NCBI GenBank assembly: GCA_002005505.1 | Contig: KV908413.1 | Location: 467,448-492,447, forward strand | Length of the DNA stretch: 25,000 nucleotides | DNA from: Botryococcus braunii | Lineage: Eukaryota > Chlorophyta > Trebouxiophyceae | Direction: 5' to 3' | Shown: positions 1 through 17,525 of the stretch, piece after piece | Numbering within the stretch: position 1 is the first letter of the stretch | How the letters are laid out: each line of letters begins with the position of its first letter | Position numbers and translations under genes: made by a program | The notes under the pieces: model-generated | Seen by the model: the letters and a program-made list of their open reading frames with translations, nothing else | Databases searched by the model: none | Told to the model about the DNA's origin: nothing

Positions 1-1328
1 AAAATATCTGTCTCCCTGGTGAATTGTTGATCTACGAACATCTCATGTTCCAGAAGCCAACCATCAAATGATTTTTGGTGAAACGTGAACTGTAGCTAAC
101 CACTATCAACCTTTCAGAAATAAGTATTCCTTACCTAACCTCAGATATTCGGGCAGACGGGTCCGGATGTGTGTCCACGTGTGGGCACATGCGGCCAGCA
201 CGGGGTGTGGCTGAGGTTAACTGCAAGTCGTCCCATCCCATCTGTACGGCATCGACCCGGTGCAGGTAGTCCCCAACGGTTGAAAGCATATGCCCATCGG
301 AAATACCGAATCTTTTGGCTGGACTTGCGGCTGTCACCCTCCAAGACAACATCTTGTTTGCTACGTGTACGAAGGGTTCGAAGATCGGGTCGCTTAACCT
401 GAACATTTTCCCCTTTATTGTGTTGACGGAAAGTAAGCATGTCAGCCGTGGAGAGGCCGAAATGCAAGCCGGCGTGCCAGCTCCACGACCGAGTAAACAT
501 GATTGCGTTGCCAATTCTGGGTGGCCTTGCACTCGCTGGTCTGCTGGGTTGGTATGATCCGTCCACGGTAAACCCCACGCTGTTGCCGTGCTGTCCCCCG
601 CCTTTTTACCGTTTAATGAGCGCCTTTTTTATCTGATTTTCCCTCAAAATCACTGATTAGAGCCTATTTATCAATTTTTTCTGGCCAAGGGGCTTTGGTC
701 TTCATCAGTGGTTGCAACGTGCCCGGCAATATTGGATTGCAGTTTTGAGCATCCATTGTGGTTTCTATTGCAGGTGACTACCATGTTCATTGTGTACGTT
801 GTAGGAGACTACTTCTGGGGTGCGCCTTTTGTTTGAATTGCACAGTGGCATGAGTCTCTTTAATCTTAGGTTTTGGTGTGTTAAGTTGCAACAAGACATT
901 GAGACAGTAGCAGGATGTAAGTACAGAGCAATTAAGAGAGTTAAGTGGTGCACTGTGCAAATGGCACTTGGGAAAGCCAACAATCAAGAGGTTTAGGGTC
1001 TTAGTTGTGAAAGCAGCCGTGAAGCCCTGCCTGTGGAAGTGGGCCATCTACACGTACACTGAATAGTTGACGTCCAATCATTTGAAAATCACTTTGACCA
1101 TCTGCATTCATGTCTGTTGTCTGGTACAAGGTTAGTGTATAGAGGGGTTACAATGTCATTTCTGCAGATTCGAAATTCCCAAATGTTGCCTTCTTAAGTA
1201 TGGTAGAGTTACGTGATGACATGGCATTCTACACGCGTGTGGATTCAGTACCACCAGTCTCTTAATAATGTACATGAATAGTGTGCAGCGATAAAGTGCA
1301 TTTTAAAAGTGCATGTCTTGAGCTGTGG
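1..1328. other. Gene-poor stretch with weak open frames
   Basis: No gene can be assigned here. Between about 131 and 578 frames are open on both strands: two overlapping minus-strand frames (131-532 and 141-578) and shorter plus-strand ones. The 131-532 minus frame reads like ordinary protein in its second half (for example VGDYLHRVDAVQMGWDDLQ), but I recognise no family and no splice sites clearly bound it. Openness in several frames at once also fits a compositional effect of a GC-richer patch. From 580 to 1328 I see only scattered stops and no repeats. Confidence 0.4.
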
Positions 1329-1438
1329 CAGACTTGGTCAGACTAACAGCATGCTGACGGTGCAGTTCTGTATGAGCCGGACGCAGACTTGGTCAGACTA
1401 ACAGCATGCTGACGGTGCAGTTCTGTATGAGCCGGACG
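1329..1438. repeat. Perfect 55-bp tandem duplication (two copies)
   Basis: The 55-base unit at 1329-1383 is repeated without change at 1384-1438. The unit begins CAGACTTGGTCAGAC and ends GAGCCGGACG. Absence of any difference points to a recent duplication or an assembly artefact. It lies in no recognised gene. Confidence 0.95.
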
Positions 1439-2345
1439 CCGTGCCTTCACTGCCAAGTGTCATTCTTTGGCATCACATAATTACTTTTATGCTGCTTCTT
1501 TTCCCACTCTTCCGACCAGACTTTGCAAACTTCACATGTTGGGATGGCTTGACGGAGATCAACACCTTTTTCCTTGTTGCCCGAAGACAGCTTCCCGAGC
1601 ACTTCCGCCTTCTCAATGCCCTGTACTGGATTACATTCATTCCTTTCCGGTGCGGCCCTGGCTAAGGGACTTAACCATGGTCATATCTGTATCACCCCCA
1701 TGTAATTTAGAACATGATCGGCAGATAAAATTTGCCATCTCTTTCTGGGTTTCGGAAGGCCCCGTCCTTCCGGTGAACTCCCCCTCCCAGTCGCTTCCTT
1801 ACTTGTTCTCCTCCCTCAACCTCCTTTCCTCCATCCCTCTGGCCTCTCCTCCCTCTGTTTCCTCCCTCTCTCAGCGCCTCTATCTTCCTCTCTTCCCCAC
1901 CTGATGTTAGAATCCACACATGAGCACAAGCAATCTCACATTAAACACTTCTCGTGCCTGCGTGGAATTCCATGAAGAAGTATGTTGTATTTGTGTCCAA
2001 GCCCACAGTTGAACCCTCTGGCATACATGCAAACCAATGAGCGGCCCTAATGTGGGTGTTGAGGTGGTGGTCTGTGCACGCAACTGCAAGTCACCTTCAC
2101 CAGCACGCCGTGTTTGTGCAAGGGTCAGGATATGAATCTTTTTGTCTTGGAGTGGGCAATTGTTTTCCTTTCCCATGGATGCTGTGCTTCCAGGCTTCTC
2201 ACGAGTGCTGCTAGCTCTGTTGGCTGGGAATTTTAAGTGGTGCTTGGAGCCTAGACAGGTTTAACACCTTTGCGTTTCCTCGTGCCCCTCAGCAACCTCT
2301 ATCATCTCTCCACTCAAACCACCCTGCTCTCCCAACCCCCCACAC
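1439..2345. other. No gene seen; pyrimidine-rich patch
   Basis: The stretch contains a C/T-rich patch around 1780-1900, which opens frames on both strands of low-complexity Pro/Ser or Arg/Glu/Gly type. I see no convincing exon, RNA gene or transposon end here. Confidence 0.5.
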
Positions 2346-2364
2346 CCCTCCTCTCTCTCTCAAA

Positions 2365-2429
<65 letters not shown>

Positions 2430-2640
2430 CGCGCGTGTCCGCGTGTGAGTGCACGTGCGTGTAGGTGTGCATGTGTTTCAGTGTGTGTTTGCTACGGGGG
2501 CATGTGCATGTGTGTGCCTGCAGAGAGAGAGGGGTGGAGGAGGGAGGGAGGGAGAGGGAGGGAGGGAGGGAGATCCCAAGGAACGGGGGGGGGGGGACAG
2601 ATGAAGAGAGACGGGGGGGGGGGAGGAATGGGGAAGACGG
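2346..2640. repeat. Compound CT/TG microsatellite followed by purine and poly-G tract
   Basis: A (CT)n run near 2350-2378 passes into (GT)n at about 2378-2426, then a decayed TG region to about 2520. A GA/GGGA purine block follows, with G-only runs near 2585-2597 and 2613-2622. The open frames across it encode only VCVC, ERER or GGGG type low-complexity peptide and are not genes. Confidence 0.95.
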
Positions 2641-3672
<1,032 letters not shown>

Positions 3673-4999
3673 TGCTTGTGCGGATGCACTTTATTCTTCC
3701 TTTTGGCTCTTTCAATTCTTTTAATTTTGTGTGTCTAAGAGGGTTTTGGTTGTGGACACGACGGGGTCGGGATATGTCCTCCAAAGGAGTAGGATAATGA
3801 GGTTTGGCTTACCTCAAGTACGAAGGTGAGAAGACTGTTGCAGACAGGGGGTTCCCACAAAGATGACTAGTGGGTGGTTCTTCTTTCTTTGTGAGCTTAC
3901 AAGTCTTGAGCGCAGATGTGCAAAGACACAAAGGGTGTCACATGTTGCAGCACTTATTCAGCGCAGCTGCGCAAGTCTTTTGGCAACCACCAAAGCGGAA
4001 ATAGATCTGGAAAGAGTGAAGAAACGGGGCAAATGAAGGGTGGCCCCCTTTTTTTTCGAGGTTGTTACAGCTGCCTGTCGTACTGTACTGGGAAATGACC
4101 ATTCCTCAACGAACAGTTTGGATCGAAGCGCAGCAAGGTTGATTGAAGTGCACCATGTTCCCGCTCCCAGCCTCTCCCCGCCCGGGGGGGCGGGGGTGCT
4201 TTTATTTTAGTGGAAGGTTTATATTGTATTGATGGCAAGGGGTGGGGACCCCACCGTGGGGTGTACTACCTGGCGTAAACGACAGAGAAAATGGGCGTTT
4301 GTGAGGGGGTACTGCTGTTTTATAATGTCCTCTGTTCCGCCCTAGGCACCGAATCTTCAGAAGCAGTGAATGCCTGACTGCTAAATCAAAAGGACTCGTC
4401 CTCTAGCGCAACCCCAGCCCATTCGTGTACTTTTGTGGAGCCTACATGACATAACGTCCCAGTTCCCACCTGTTTGAAAAACATGTTTATCAACATGTAT
4501 CTTCATCCTGTGAGTGCAGCGCTGGAGATCGTCTGGTTTATATTGCATTACCTGAAGAGCCTCCTGTTCCAGTCGCACCTAGATAGAAATTTGGTCTACG
4601 CACTTGATGAAGCTCACTTCTATCTAAAGAGCCAAGTGAAGGACGGTCATGGCTGCTCCATGGACCTTAGTTATTAGAATAGATGAGAAGTACCCGGGGG
4701 GGGGGGGGGGACTGGTGACTAAAAGCGCTAGCATATGCAAAAACAGAGTATGCATGCTCTATTTTTGCCGCCTTACTTCTGGTAGCCTGCTGCCGAGCCA
4801 TGTGCTCCTCAGCTAAGTACCCAGGATTTCTTGTTGTGATTTTGGTTTGGAGTGAGGGCATCAGTAGCTGTGTGTGGTCGCTGAGCCTGCTTTGGATTGT
4901 TCACATGCACGTTTTGTAATTGTGGGCCTTCTCTAAGATGAAGGTAGTTGAGGAAAAGTGCTGAACATAAGTTTTATGCTGACTTCCATGGATGGCCTG
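3673..4999. other. No confident gene; G-run at 4697-4710
   Basis: Short frames occur on both strands (for example 3916-4098 and 4474-4677 on the plus strand) but none shows a known domain or splice-site pair. A G homopolymer lies at about 4697-4710 and a palindromic C/G patch near 4181-4192. Confidence 0.4.
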
Positions 5000-5296
5000 T
5001 CAGGCCCCTCTGATGGACCGCAGTAGTGTTCGCTGGACGCTCTTGATGGACTGCAGCAGGTTAAGGGATATACTTTCTCCGAGCAGCATAGGCATTTTCG
5101 TGGAGTGGCCACAGACGAGTTCTGAGCTGAGGGATGATTTCATGACCATGACAGGTTGGAGACTCTTGTGGACGTTTTCAATATGTAATTCTCTATGTAA
5201 CTTGCTGAGCATTCTATTTTTTGCACATGTTGCATAGACAATTATGCCAGAATACGACATGCAAGATTCAACTTGTCGTTGTAAATCACATCTCAA
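5000..5296 (-). pseudogene. Possible retroelement coding relic (98-codon open frame)
   Basis: The minus-strand frame is open for 98 codons and ends in a run of the type LLQSIKSVQRTLLRSIRGA before its stop. The spacing of Leu, Gln-Arg and Leu-Arg resembles the segment after the thumb of non-LTR reverse transcriptases, where an 'L..iQr..lR.i.g' pattern is common. Nothing else diagnostic is visible: no YxDD motif, endonuclease or poly-A end. The plus strand is also open over 4992-5237, which weakens the case. Protein similarity is inferred from pattern only; it may be no gene at all. Confidence 0.2.
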
Positions 5297-6422
5297 TCAT
5301 GTCAGTAATTGCAGCTGTAACACCGCAAAAGTGACCAAGTCGACAATTTGAATGAGTGGCCCGGAGTTCAGACTCGAAGAAATTTTAAAGCTGTCCAATA
5401 AACGAGTAAATGTGCTGGCGCCTTATCAAATTTGATGGACTCGTTCGTTCTTGGCCCCTGGCTTCTGCATCCCGGCATGTTGAACACATGTTAAAACGGT
5501 TTGGACACACTTTGATATCTGCTAAATCGTCTTAAGACGAGCTTGCATGATTACGAGGAGGCGTCTATACAGCAGCGGTGGGGGTGGGGCGTGGGTGGGA
5601 GTGGGGCATGGGTGTAGGGAAGGAAGCAAGTAAAACATCCGGATGGATCCAGAACCAGCCGTTTTAGCTGAATGGGTGACAAAGAAATGTGTGGAACCCA
5701 GATGAACCACCAACAGCTGAATGCCCCTAAAGCATACATGTAGGCCTTTAAAGCTCTCACCACAAATTGGGGTACGGTTAGGATAAACTTCACTCAAAAT
5801 ATCGGGGGTTTTTTCACTATCACTCTTAGTATCTGGCCCCTAGATTCCGCGTACCCGCATGACAGGTTTATGGTGTGCGTTTAGGATAGGCTTCACTCTT
5901 TATATTGAATTGAGTAACCCCTTCACTATCCGGCTGCCGATCCGAGTAAATCATTGATCGGTTTCACAGTGGAAAAGGTGGTTAAACTGAGACTAAACAT
6001 TCTACAATCGGACAAATGATCAAGGAATGGAAGTCATCTCCAGCCACCCACATGGAACACGTAGTGTTGGGTTTTGTGCTTCATTATGTCATGTTAATTT
6101 GAGGTAATTATGATTAGATAAATAGCTGTGAGTTAACTTCACAGTTAACTCAAGGTGAGGATGCCTTGACACTGGCTAATCAATCAGAAGGATAAACATT
6201 ATATGGCTGTCGTCTACTGTTACTTTTTGTGGCTGAAAAACCATGCATTTACCTTTTATAAAAACGTGCATGAGAGTACTGTTAGGATAAGGGTCCAAAA
6301 CCTCAAGTTCTGGACCATTAGGGAGACAGGAATTCAGGAAAAGGGTCAGGAGTACTGCTGAATAGCGCAACCTTCACGCGCTGATCTGAGTATTGATAGG
6401 CTTAGAACCCGGAAGGACAGGC
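5297..6422. other. No gene seen; AT-rich spacer
   Basis: Small G-rich patch at about 5578-5616, otherwise ordinary AT-rich sequence with stops in all frames. A short AT-rich repeat of the type GTTAACTTCACAGTTAACT occurs near 6132-6150. No RNA gene or transposon end was recognised. Confidence 0.45.
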
Positions 6423-6547
6423 AGTCATTCGCTCTCTAAAGGCTTGTTCAAGCCGTCTCCTGTTTGACTCGTCTGTTCTCTTATTGTCTTGCTTTCTCTT
6501 CTACTCACTGTGTGTGAGCAATTCCCTGAAAGCAACAGTCTAATCTG

Positions 6548-6639
6548 GTAAGACTCGGGGTCATGACGGCCTCAGTTCGTTCACAGCCATGAGTGCTGAA
6601 TATTGACTAGTTACTAACATAAGTGTGTTAATTCTACAG
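6548..6639 (+). other. Intron 1 of the 6425-6846 unit (92 bp)
   Basis: Starts GTAAGACTCGG and ends TTCTACAG. It is missing, to the base, from the second copy, where block 1 joins block 2 directly near 7013. Confidence 0.85.
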
Positions 6640-6699
6640 ATTGTACACCAGTTCGACACCATTGAGTATGTGTGCCTAATTGAACTGGTGCAATATCTG

Positions 6700-6782
6700 G
6701 TAAGCCGGCAGTGTGACGTCTTGGTATTAGAGTAGTAATGTAGAAATCATGCAAGATACTAAAGGTGTCAGTGCGTTGACAG
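6700..6782 (+). other. Intron 2 of the 6425-6846 unit (83 bp)
   Basis: Starts GTAAGCCGG and ends GCGTTGACAG. It is missing, to the base, from the second copy, where block 2 joins block 3 near 7073. Confidence 0.85.
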
Positions 6783-6890
6783 GATGATATACGTGTACGT
6801 ATATTGATAATCTATATTTGATCTTTGACACCTTTGGATCTTGCAGGTGAGATTAGATAGTGTGTGTGTTCGTTCGTTCAACGTTGTAAG

Positions 6891-7137
6891 TCATTCGCTC
6901 TCTAAAGGCTTGTTCAAGCCGTCTCCTGTTTGACTCGTCTGTTCTCTTATTGTCTTGCTTTCTCTTCTACTCACTGTGTGTGAGCAATTCCCTGAAAGCA
7001 ACAGTCTAATCTGATTGTACACCAGTTCGACACCATTGAGTATGTGTGCCTGATTGAACTGGTGCAATATCTGGATGATATACGTGTACGTATATTGATA
7101 ATCTATATTTGATCTTTGACACCTTTGGATCTTGCAG
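6891..7137 (+). pseudogene. Intronless, cDNA-like copy of the three upstream blocks
   Basis: The 247 bases equal 123 + 60 + 64, the summed lengths of the three blocks at 6425-6846, joined at the predicted splice junctions. Only one base differs (an A/G change within block 2). The match begins at AGTCATTCGC (6889 here, 6423 in the first copy). Downstream, block 3 continues directly into ATCACACG at 7138 rather than into the GTGAGA donor of the first copy. The copy is in the same orientation and starts about 44 bases after block 3. No poly-A tail or target-site duplication is visible. This fits conversion or insertion of a spliced cDNA into its own gene; a tandem duplication followed by loss of both introns is the alternative. 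Confidence 0.85.
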
Positions 7138-7651
7138 ATCACACGTAGTACACACGTGTGTACTCTCTCAGTACAGGGGATCCATTGCTTTGAATCAGTG
7201 TCAACTGGGAAGTCATACCATCCTAGTTACAACCGTATAGGGTTCTCACAACAATCACAGGGAGATGACGTCTTGGAGCACTTCTTAGTAGAGGTAGATA
7301 AGGTGGCGAACAAACCATCCAAAATATCTGCAATACAACGCCCTAGCTGAGGCACATGAGCGAGCAACCTCCAGAGCAGGGTGGAATCCTTCCTGTAAGA
7401 GGTTTGCTGATCAAGCAGGCCTTAAACCTGACGCGCATCAATATGTTCAAGCGTGTCCTTGTGGTTTGTGGTTGTTACGAATTTTTGTAAATACACATAA
7501 CACGTTTCTGCAAGGTTCCACGCCCAGTATTGATTGCCAAGGTGAGGTCTTTATTAGAACCTGGTTGTGGAGCCGTTCTGGACCCGCGGCAACAAACGAA
7601 TGTTACAGCAATTCTCAAGTATGCGTAACACCGTGGACCACGACGAGTTGA
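7138..7651 (+). pseudogene. Coding-like relic with an apparent +1 frameshift
   Basis: One plus frame runs to a stop at about 7350 and reads like protein at its end (DDVLEHFLVEVDKVANKPSK). A second plus frame, shifted by one base, is open from about 7294 to 7651 and continues in the same style (AEAHERATSRAGWNPSCKRF, then ADQAGLKPDAHQ). Their overlap near 7320 suggests one ancient reading frame broken by a single-base shift, or two exons with a missed intron. No start codon lies in the first frame. The segment follows block 3 of the spliced copy directly, so it may be the next exon of that transcript. I recognise no family; a transposon capsid-type protein is only a guess. Confidence 0.35.
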
Positions 7652-7654
7652 TAT

Positions 7655-7912
7655 TCAGCTAAGAACATCATCCAGGGTCCTGAGACAAACATCGGTGATC
7701 CAATTGAGTATCTTCTTATGTGCATCCAACAATTTGGACTCGCAAGCTCGAAAACATGCCATGGGTGTACCCTTGAAAAAGCTGAAGGCCCATACCTCGC
7801 ACCTTAAAAAGATTTGAGGAGGCGTGCAAGGTGCAAGTCCACCATCAAGGACTTGAGTACCGCGGTCACATTGAAAATTACCATTATCCTCCAAATGCTC
7901 AGCCCAGGCCAT
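7655..7912 (-). pseudogene. Unassigned minus-strand open frame
   Basis: The 85-codon frame ends in a segment with normal protein texture (ESKLLDAHKKILNWITDV, then LRTLDDVLS) before its stop. No domain is recognised. It abuts the plus-strand relic at 7138-7651 and could be a fragment of a mobile element or chance. Confidence 0.2.
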
Positions 7913-7929
7913 CCAGAATCTTTGAACCC

Positions 7930-8520
7930 TATAATTCCTTTCCTTCCTTCCTAGTGTAAAGGTGAAAGTTTGCTAGCAGTGCTTGGTCCAAAATTCCTTC
8001 TGAGGCCGAGGCTCAGGCTGAGGGACGTGAGGCATCGAGGGAGGAGAGAAAGTCAGGAACTCAAGTCGATAATTGGGCAGCTAAACCTCGTGCTTGATTG
8101 CATTTTCGTTATCCATGGAACTGTTGATAACTGTTGTCGAGCCAAATCTTTGGCAAGATTTGCCTATAAGTATTATGAAGTGTGATAGGGTTTAGATGGG
8201 GCGATCATCGTGGTGATGATGGTACGACCAACATGCCAATGGCCATGATGCCATTCAATCGACCCGATTTTTGGGCCAGATATCTGCACACTGCCGCGAA
8301 ACGGACTCCCGGGTGGAGAGCCACAGGTGAAAGATACGCAGACAATTAGCTACAGACGCATTCAAGGTACTGCAGCACAAGCTCGGCGTTAGTACCACAG
8401 CCACTCAGACTGCACTTGTTCCCCCCAAATCGCGAGTTGATTCTCAGGAGAAGGGCAAGGTCGGAGAGAGTGTTGCACACCTCGGCTGTGTTAAGCAGAA
8501 GTGGAGGCGGGGCGTTTAAA
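7930..8520 (+). pseudogene. Broken coding-like frames upstream of gene A
   Basis: Three short plus-strand stretches in different frames look protein-like: about 7985-8095 (AWSKIPSEAEAQAEGREASR), about 8200-8348 (MPFNRPDFWARYLHTAAKRT) and about 8330-8520 (ATDAFKVLQHKLGVSTTATQ, ending at the TAA at 8516-8520 region). Stops and frame changes separate them. They could be decayed transposon protein, or exons of a gene whose introns I could not place. The last stretch ends about ten bases before the gene A start codon, so part of it may lie in gene A's leader. Confidence 0.25.
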
Positions 8521-8530
8521 ATCAGTCACA

Positions 8531-14647
<6,117 letters not shown>

Positions 14648-15030
14648 GAGTGTCTGCCCCTTTGCAAGCAGAAGTTCCCTGTCAGGTTAAGAACAGGCAT
14701 TGCACAAGGTACGTTGACTGGCTGTAGATTCACACGTCACAGCACCGCTTGTCTGTGTTGAGTTGGTGGAACATGGCCGCAATGTATCCGTCAGGGTTTG
14801 GACAGTGGCAGCATCTTTGATGGGTATTAGTCCTCCCTCAAACGTTTTGATCAAAACATTTTTCCCTTAACGTAGGCAATTCTTGTTGAATCACTGTGTC
14901 ATGTGGCTGTTGAAGACACAAGTCCTTGATGCAGAAGGGCATCAGTGTCTTAGGAGGCACGGTTGTCTGTGCCAATGGGAACATGAAGTTGTGTGAAGTT
15001 CCAGAGTGCATCGAGGTGGTCCCTGACTCG
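14648..15030. other. Gene A downstream region, probable 3' untranslated sequence
   Basis: No further exon of gene A was found. I saw neither AATAAA nor TGTAA within the first 400 bases after the stop, so the poly-A site cannot be placed. Confidence 0.4.
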
Positions 15031-15083
15031 GGAGACTTTTTTTGGGGGGGAGGGGGGGGGGGTTTCCTGTGTTGTTGTTGTTG

Positions 15084-15141
<58 letters not shown>

Positions 15142-15180
15142 CTCTGTGTGTGTGCGTGTGGGTGTGTGTGTGTGTGTGTT
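15031..15180. repeat. G-run, (TTG)n and (TG)n microsatellite
   Basis: A T7/G-run block at about 15038-15062, then (TTG) units at 15070-15086, then (TG)n to about 15138, decaying to 15179. Confidence 0.95.
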
Positions 15181-15755
15181 CAAGAAAAGCTATACTTGAT
15201 TTTGAGTTCTCAGGGTGCTGGAGTTTTTGAAATCTCTTGAAGAGCGAGCTAGGTCCGCCTTGGACCTTTTGAGACACGCGAAGGTCATGTTGGACATGCA
15301 TTAAGCATTCAGCATAATTGAAGCCGTCTCACTAGATCTACAGGGGAGGCTCCCAATACCAGATGTTTCTTGGTGTAGTTTTGGAACGATGGACTTGGTG
15401 CAGGTTTTGTTTGTCAGACTTGTATTAAGCTGTATATGACTGTTGATTAGCGTCTGATACGGAGAAGACCTGCACCGAGCTTTTGCAGAATATGCATAGA
15501 CGGTACCCTTCGTGGTTAACCAGTTTTGGCCCACGCTTTAACCTGCTGGAGTTGATGAGTTCTGGGACGGTCATATTTCCAACTACCGCCAGATTCCACC
15601 GGTGTCGGTGGCAGGTTCTCTTGCTTTACCCATATATTTGGGGCGGTGCAGTAAGATTCCTATTGCACATGGAGTACAGACCCAGTCGCCAGAGTCAAGG
15701 CTCGCTGGCACTTGTTTGGATGACTTTGAGACGCAACAACAGCTTTTTTTGGGTC
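15181..15755. other. Convergent spacer, no gene seen
   Basis: Short open frames occur on both strands (15301-15534 minus, 15483-15872 plus). None shows a domain, motif or splice pair. Confidence 0.4.
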
Positions 15756-15962
15756 GGGGGGTGTGTGTGTGTGTGGAGGGGGGGGGTGTTTGTTTGTGTG
15801 CGTGTGCGTGTGTGTGTTTGTCGGTCTCAGTTTGTTTGCTCGTTTCCTATTTCATTGCTTTTGAAGGCCTAATCTTGAAACCTAGAGAAGTGGCCAGGGA
15901 CAACTCAAAGGACACTTTTCTTTTTTTCTTTTTTTCTTTTTTTTTTTTTTTTCTTTTTTTTA
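15756..15962. repeat. Decayed TG/G-rich tract and a T-rich tract
   Basis: TG and G-rich sequence at 15756-15825 and a C-interrupted T-run at about 15914-15961. The T-run could be the poly-A end of a minus-strand retroposed sequence, but I could not identify a body or target duplication. Confidence 0.75.
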
Positions 15963-17525
15963 ATTGCTTGCTGCTTGGGCCATATGCCAGAAATGTCGCA
16001 GTTGTGGGGCAGCTGCATCCAGTGAGCTAGCTGGAAAATTTTTGAGGGGAGACTTTGGTCCGCCAATTTTTGGGTCAGGATTGCTGCAAAATTTGGCATG
16101 TCTCACTGTAATACGTTTTATGGATTTAGGACTACTGACTTCTCGTTTGGACGAGGGTTGAGCCCATGGAGACTCTAACAACTCAGCTTACAAAGCTGAT
16201 CTTGTAATGCATCCTCCAGTTGTCTTGTGCATGATGTAACCACACGACCAGCAGTGATCTCTTTGATCCGACAAGCAGAATTCTATCTAGCAGTCCTATG
16301 AAGTATATGTTTCAACAAGCGGAGGTGCCCCATAATGTCAGATTCTTCAGGTTCACTTCTAATCTTGGCTGGACCACATGCATGTGCTTTACTTGTCGAG
16401 GCATGGTTCACTGTCCCTGTATTTAAAAAGCGATACAGCCTTACACCAAAGTGGTGTGTACCTCCATTTACTGGGAGCACGTCAACACCCTCAAGTGACT
16501 CTGTGCATTCGCTTGGAGACATCGTCAGCATGTTTCCATGAAATAAGAATGCCCACTCTATCCAGCCTTCCTGATCCAAGGCATCGCATTCCACCGGAGT
16601 CTCTCATCCCCAGCCGACCCCACTCCTTCGATTGAGACGTTTACAATCCTTCACAACAGTTACCGATAGTAGTTTGTTTCTAGTAGCTCTCCTACGTATA
16701 CACCCACAAAGTGTCAGACATCCCAGTGACTGTTCATCCCCACATACACATCACATCACAGAAACAAGAAGTCCGACCGCCAACTGGTTTCAGACATCGC
16801 TGCTAACCAGGAAGCTCTATCTGACCCTTGACGACAGCCACCATTGCTGCATAATTATGACAGGGCTACTCATTCCATATAGCTTCCTCAATGAGGCAGA
16901 GCAGGTGATTATTCCTTCCAGTGCTCCTGTCAAAAAGCAAACGCGAGCATTGGGCTGATTTTAAACCACCTCATTATTCTGATTACTTCACAAACTGCCT
17001 GGCAAGGCAGAGCTATCCAGGATGATGGTTAATAACAAAAAGCCGCTTCACCATCTGCGTAACTAAAACATTAAACTCAGGCATATCATAATCGCAAACC
17101 ACGTGACTGCTTCTCGACAGGTGCTACGTACACCCGAAGTACACCTCAATATGCTCCTGTCCGGTAGGAAAACTGTCATAGCTACACTTCATGCGCACAG
17201 GCATGACAGGAAAACCGTGGAATCCTTGCTAACAAATGCACGCAAATCACAGATATATGAACTAGATCACTGAACTACTTCGATCATGCATATGAAAGCC
17301 CATGGCAGCCAGCACACTGCGCCTTCTACATGTATCTTGCAAGAAGGACGGAAACAGCAGTGACATTCTCGATGGCCTGTCAGTCTGGACTTGGGGACAA
17401 ACATCAGGTACTCCTTTATGCCTGATAGCCAGTACACACCATTGGACTGTAAAAATCCATGCTAGTATGGACTGCAAATATGGCCTTGTAGGGCAAGATC
17501 TAGGGATAACTTGCCGGATCCTAAA
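15963..17525. other. Convergent spacer with unassigned open frames
   Basis: The most protein-like frame is minus 16283-16594 (103 codons, including ECTESLEGVDVLPVNGG and KIRSEPEESDIMGHLRLL), but plus frames 16335-16541 and 16378-16635 overlap it and no family is recognised. A plus frame at 16632-16958 is Ser/His-rich. No confident gene. Confidence 0.3.

Larger units (their letters stand above)
6425..6846 (+). other. Three exon-like blocks separated by two GT-AG introns (intron-bearing copy)
   Basis: Comparison with 6891-7137 divides this segment into block 1 (6425-6547, 123 bases), intron 1 (6548-6639), block 2 (6640-6699, 60 bases), intron 2 (6700-6782) and block 3 (6783-6846, 64 bases). 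Intron 1 opens GTAAGA and closes TTCTACAG. Intron 2 opens GTAAGC and closes TTGACAG. Block 3 is followed by GTGAGA, a further strong donor. The blocks have plus-strand stops in all frames, so they look like untranslated leader exons or exons of a non-coding transcript. No promoter motif was identified. The introns are inferred from their exact absence in the second copy, which is stronger evidence than consensus alone. Confidence 0.85.

Noticed and set aside
15914..15961. Poly-A tail of a minus-strand retroposon
   Set aside because: T-run is interrupted by C and no element body, target duplication or coding remnant could be tied to it.
16283..16594. 103-codon minus frame as a gene
   Set aside because: Two plus frames overlap it, no domain or splice sites are evident, and no repeat copies are visible in the window.
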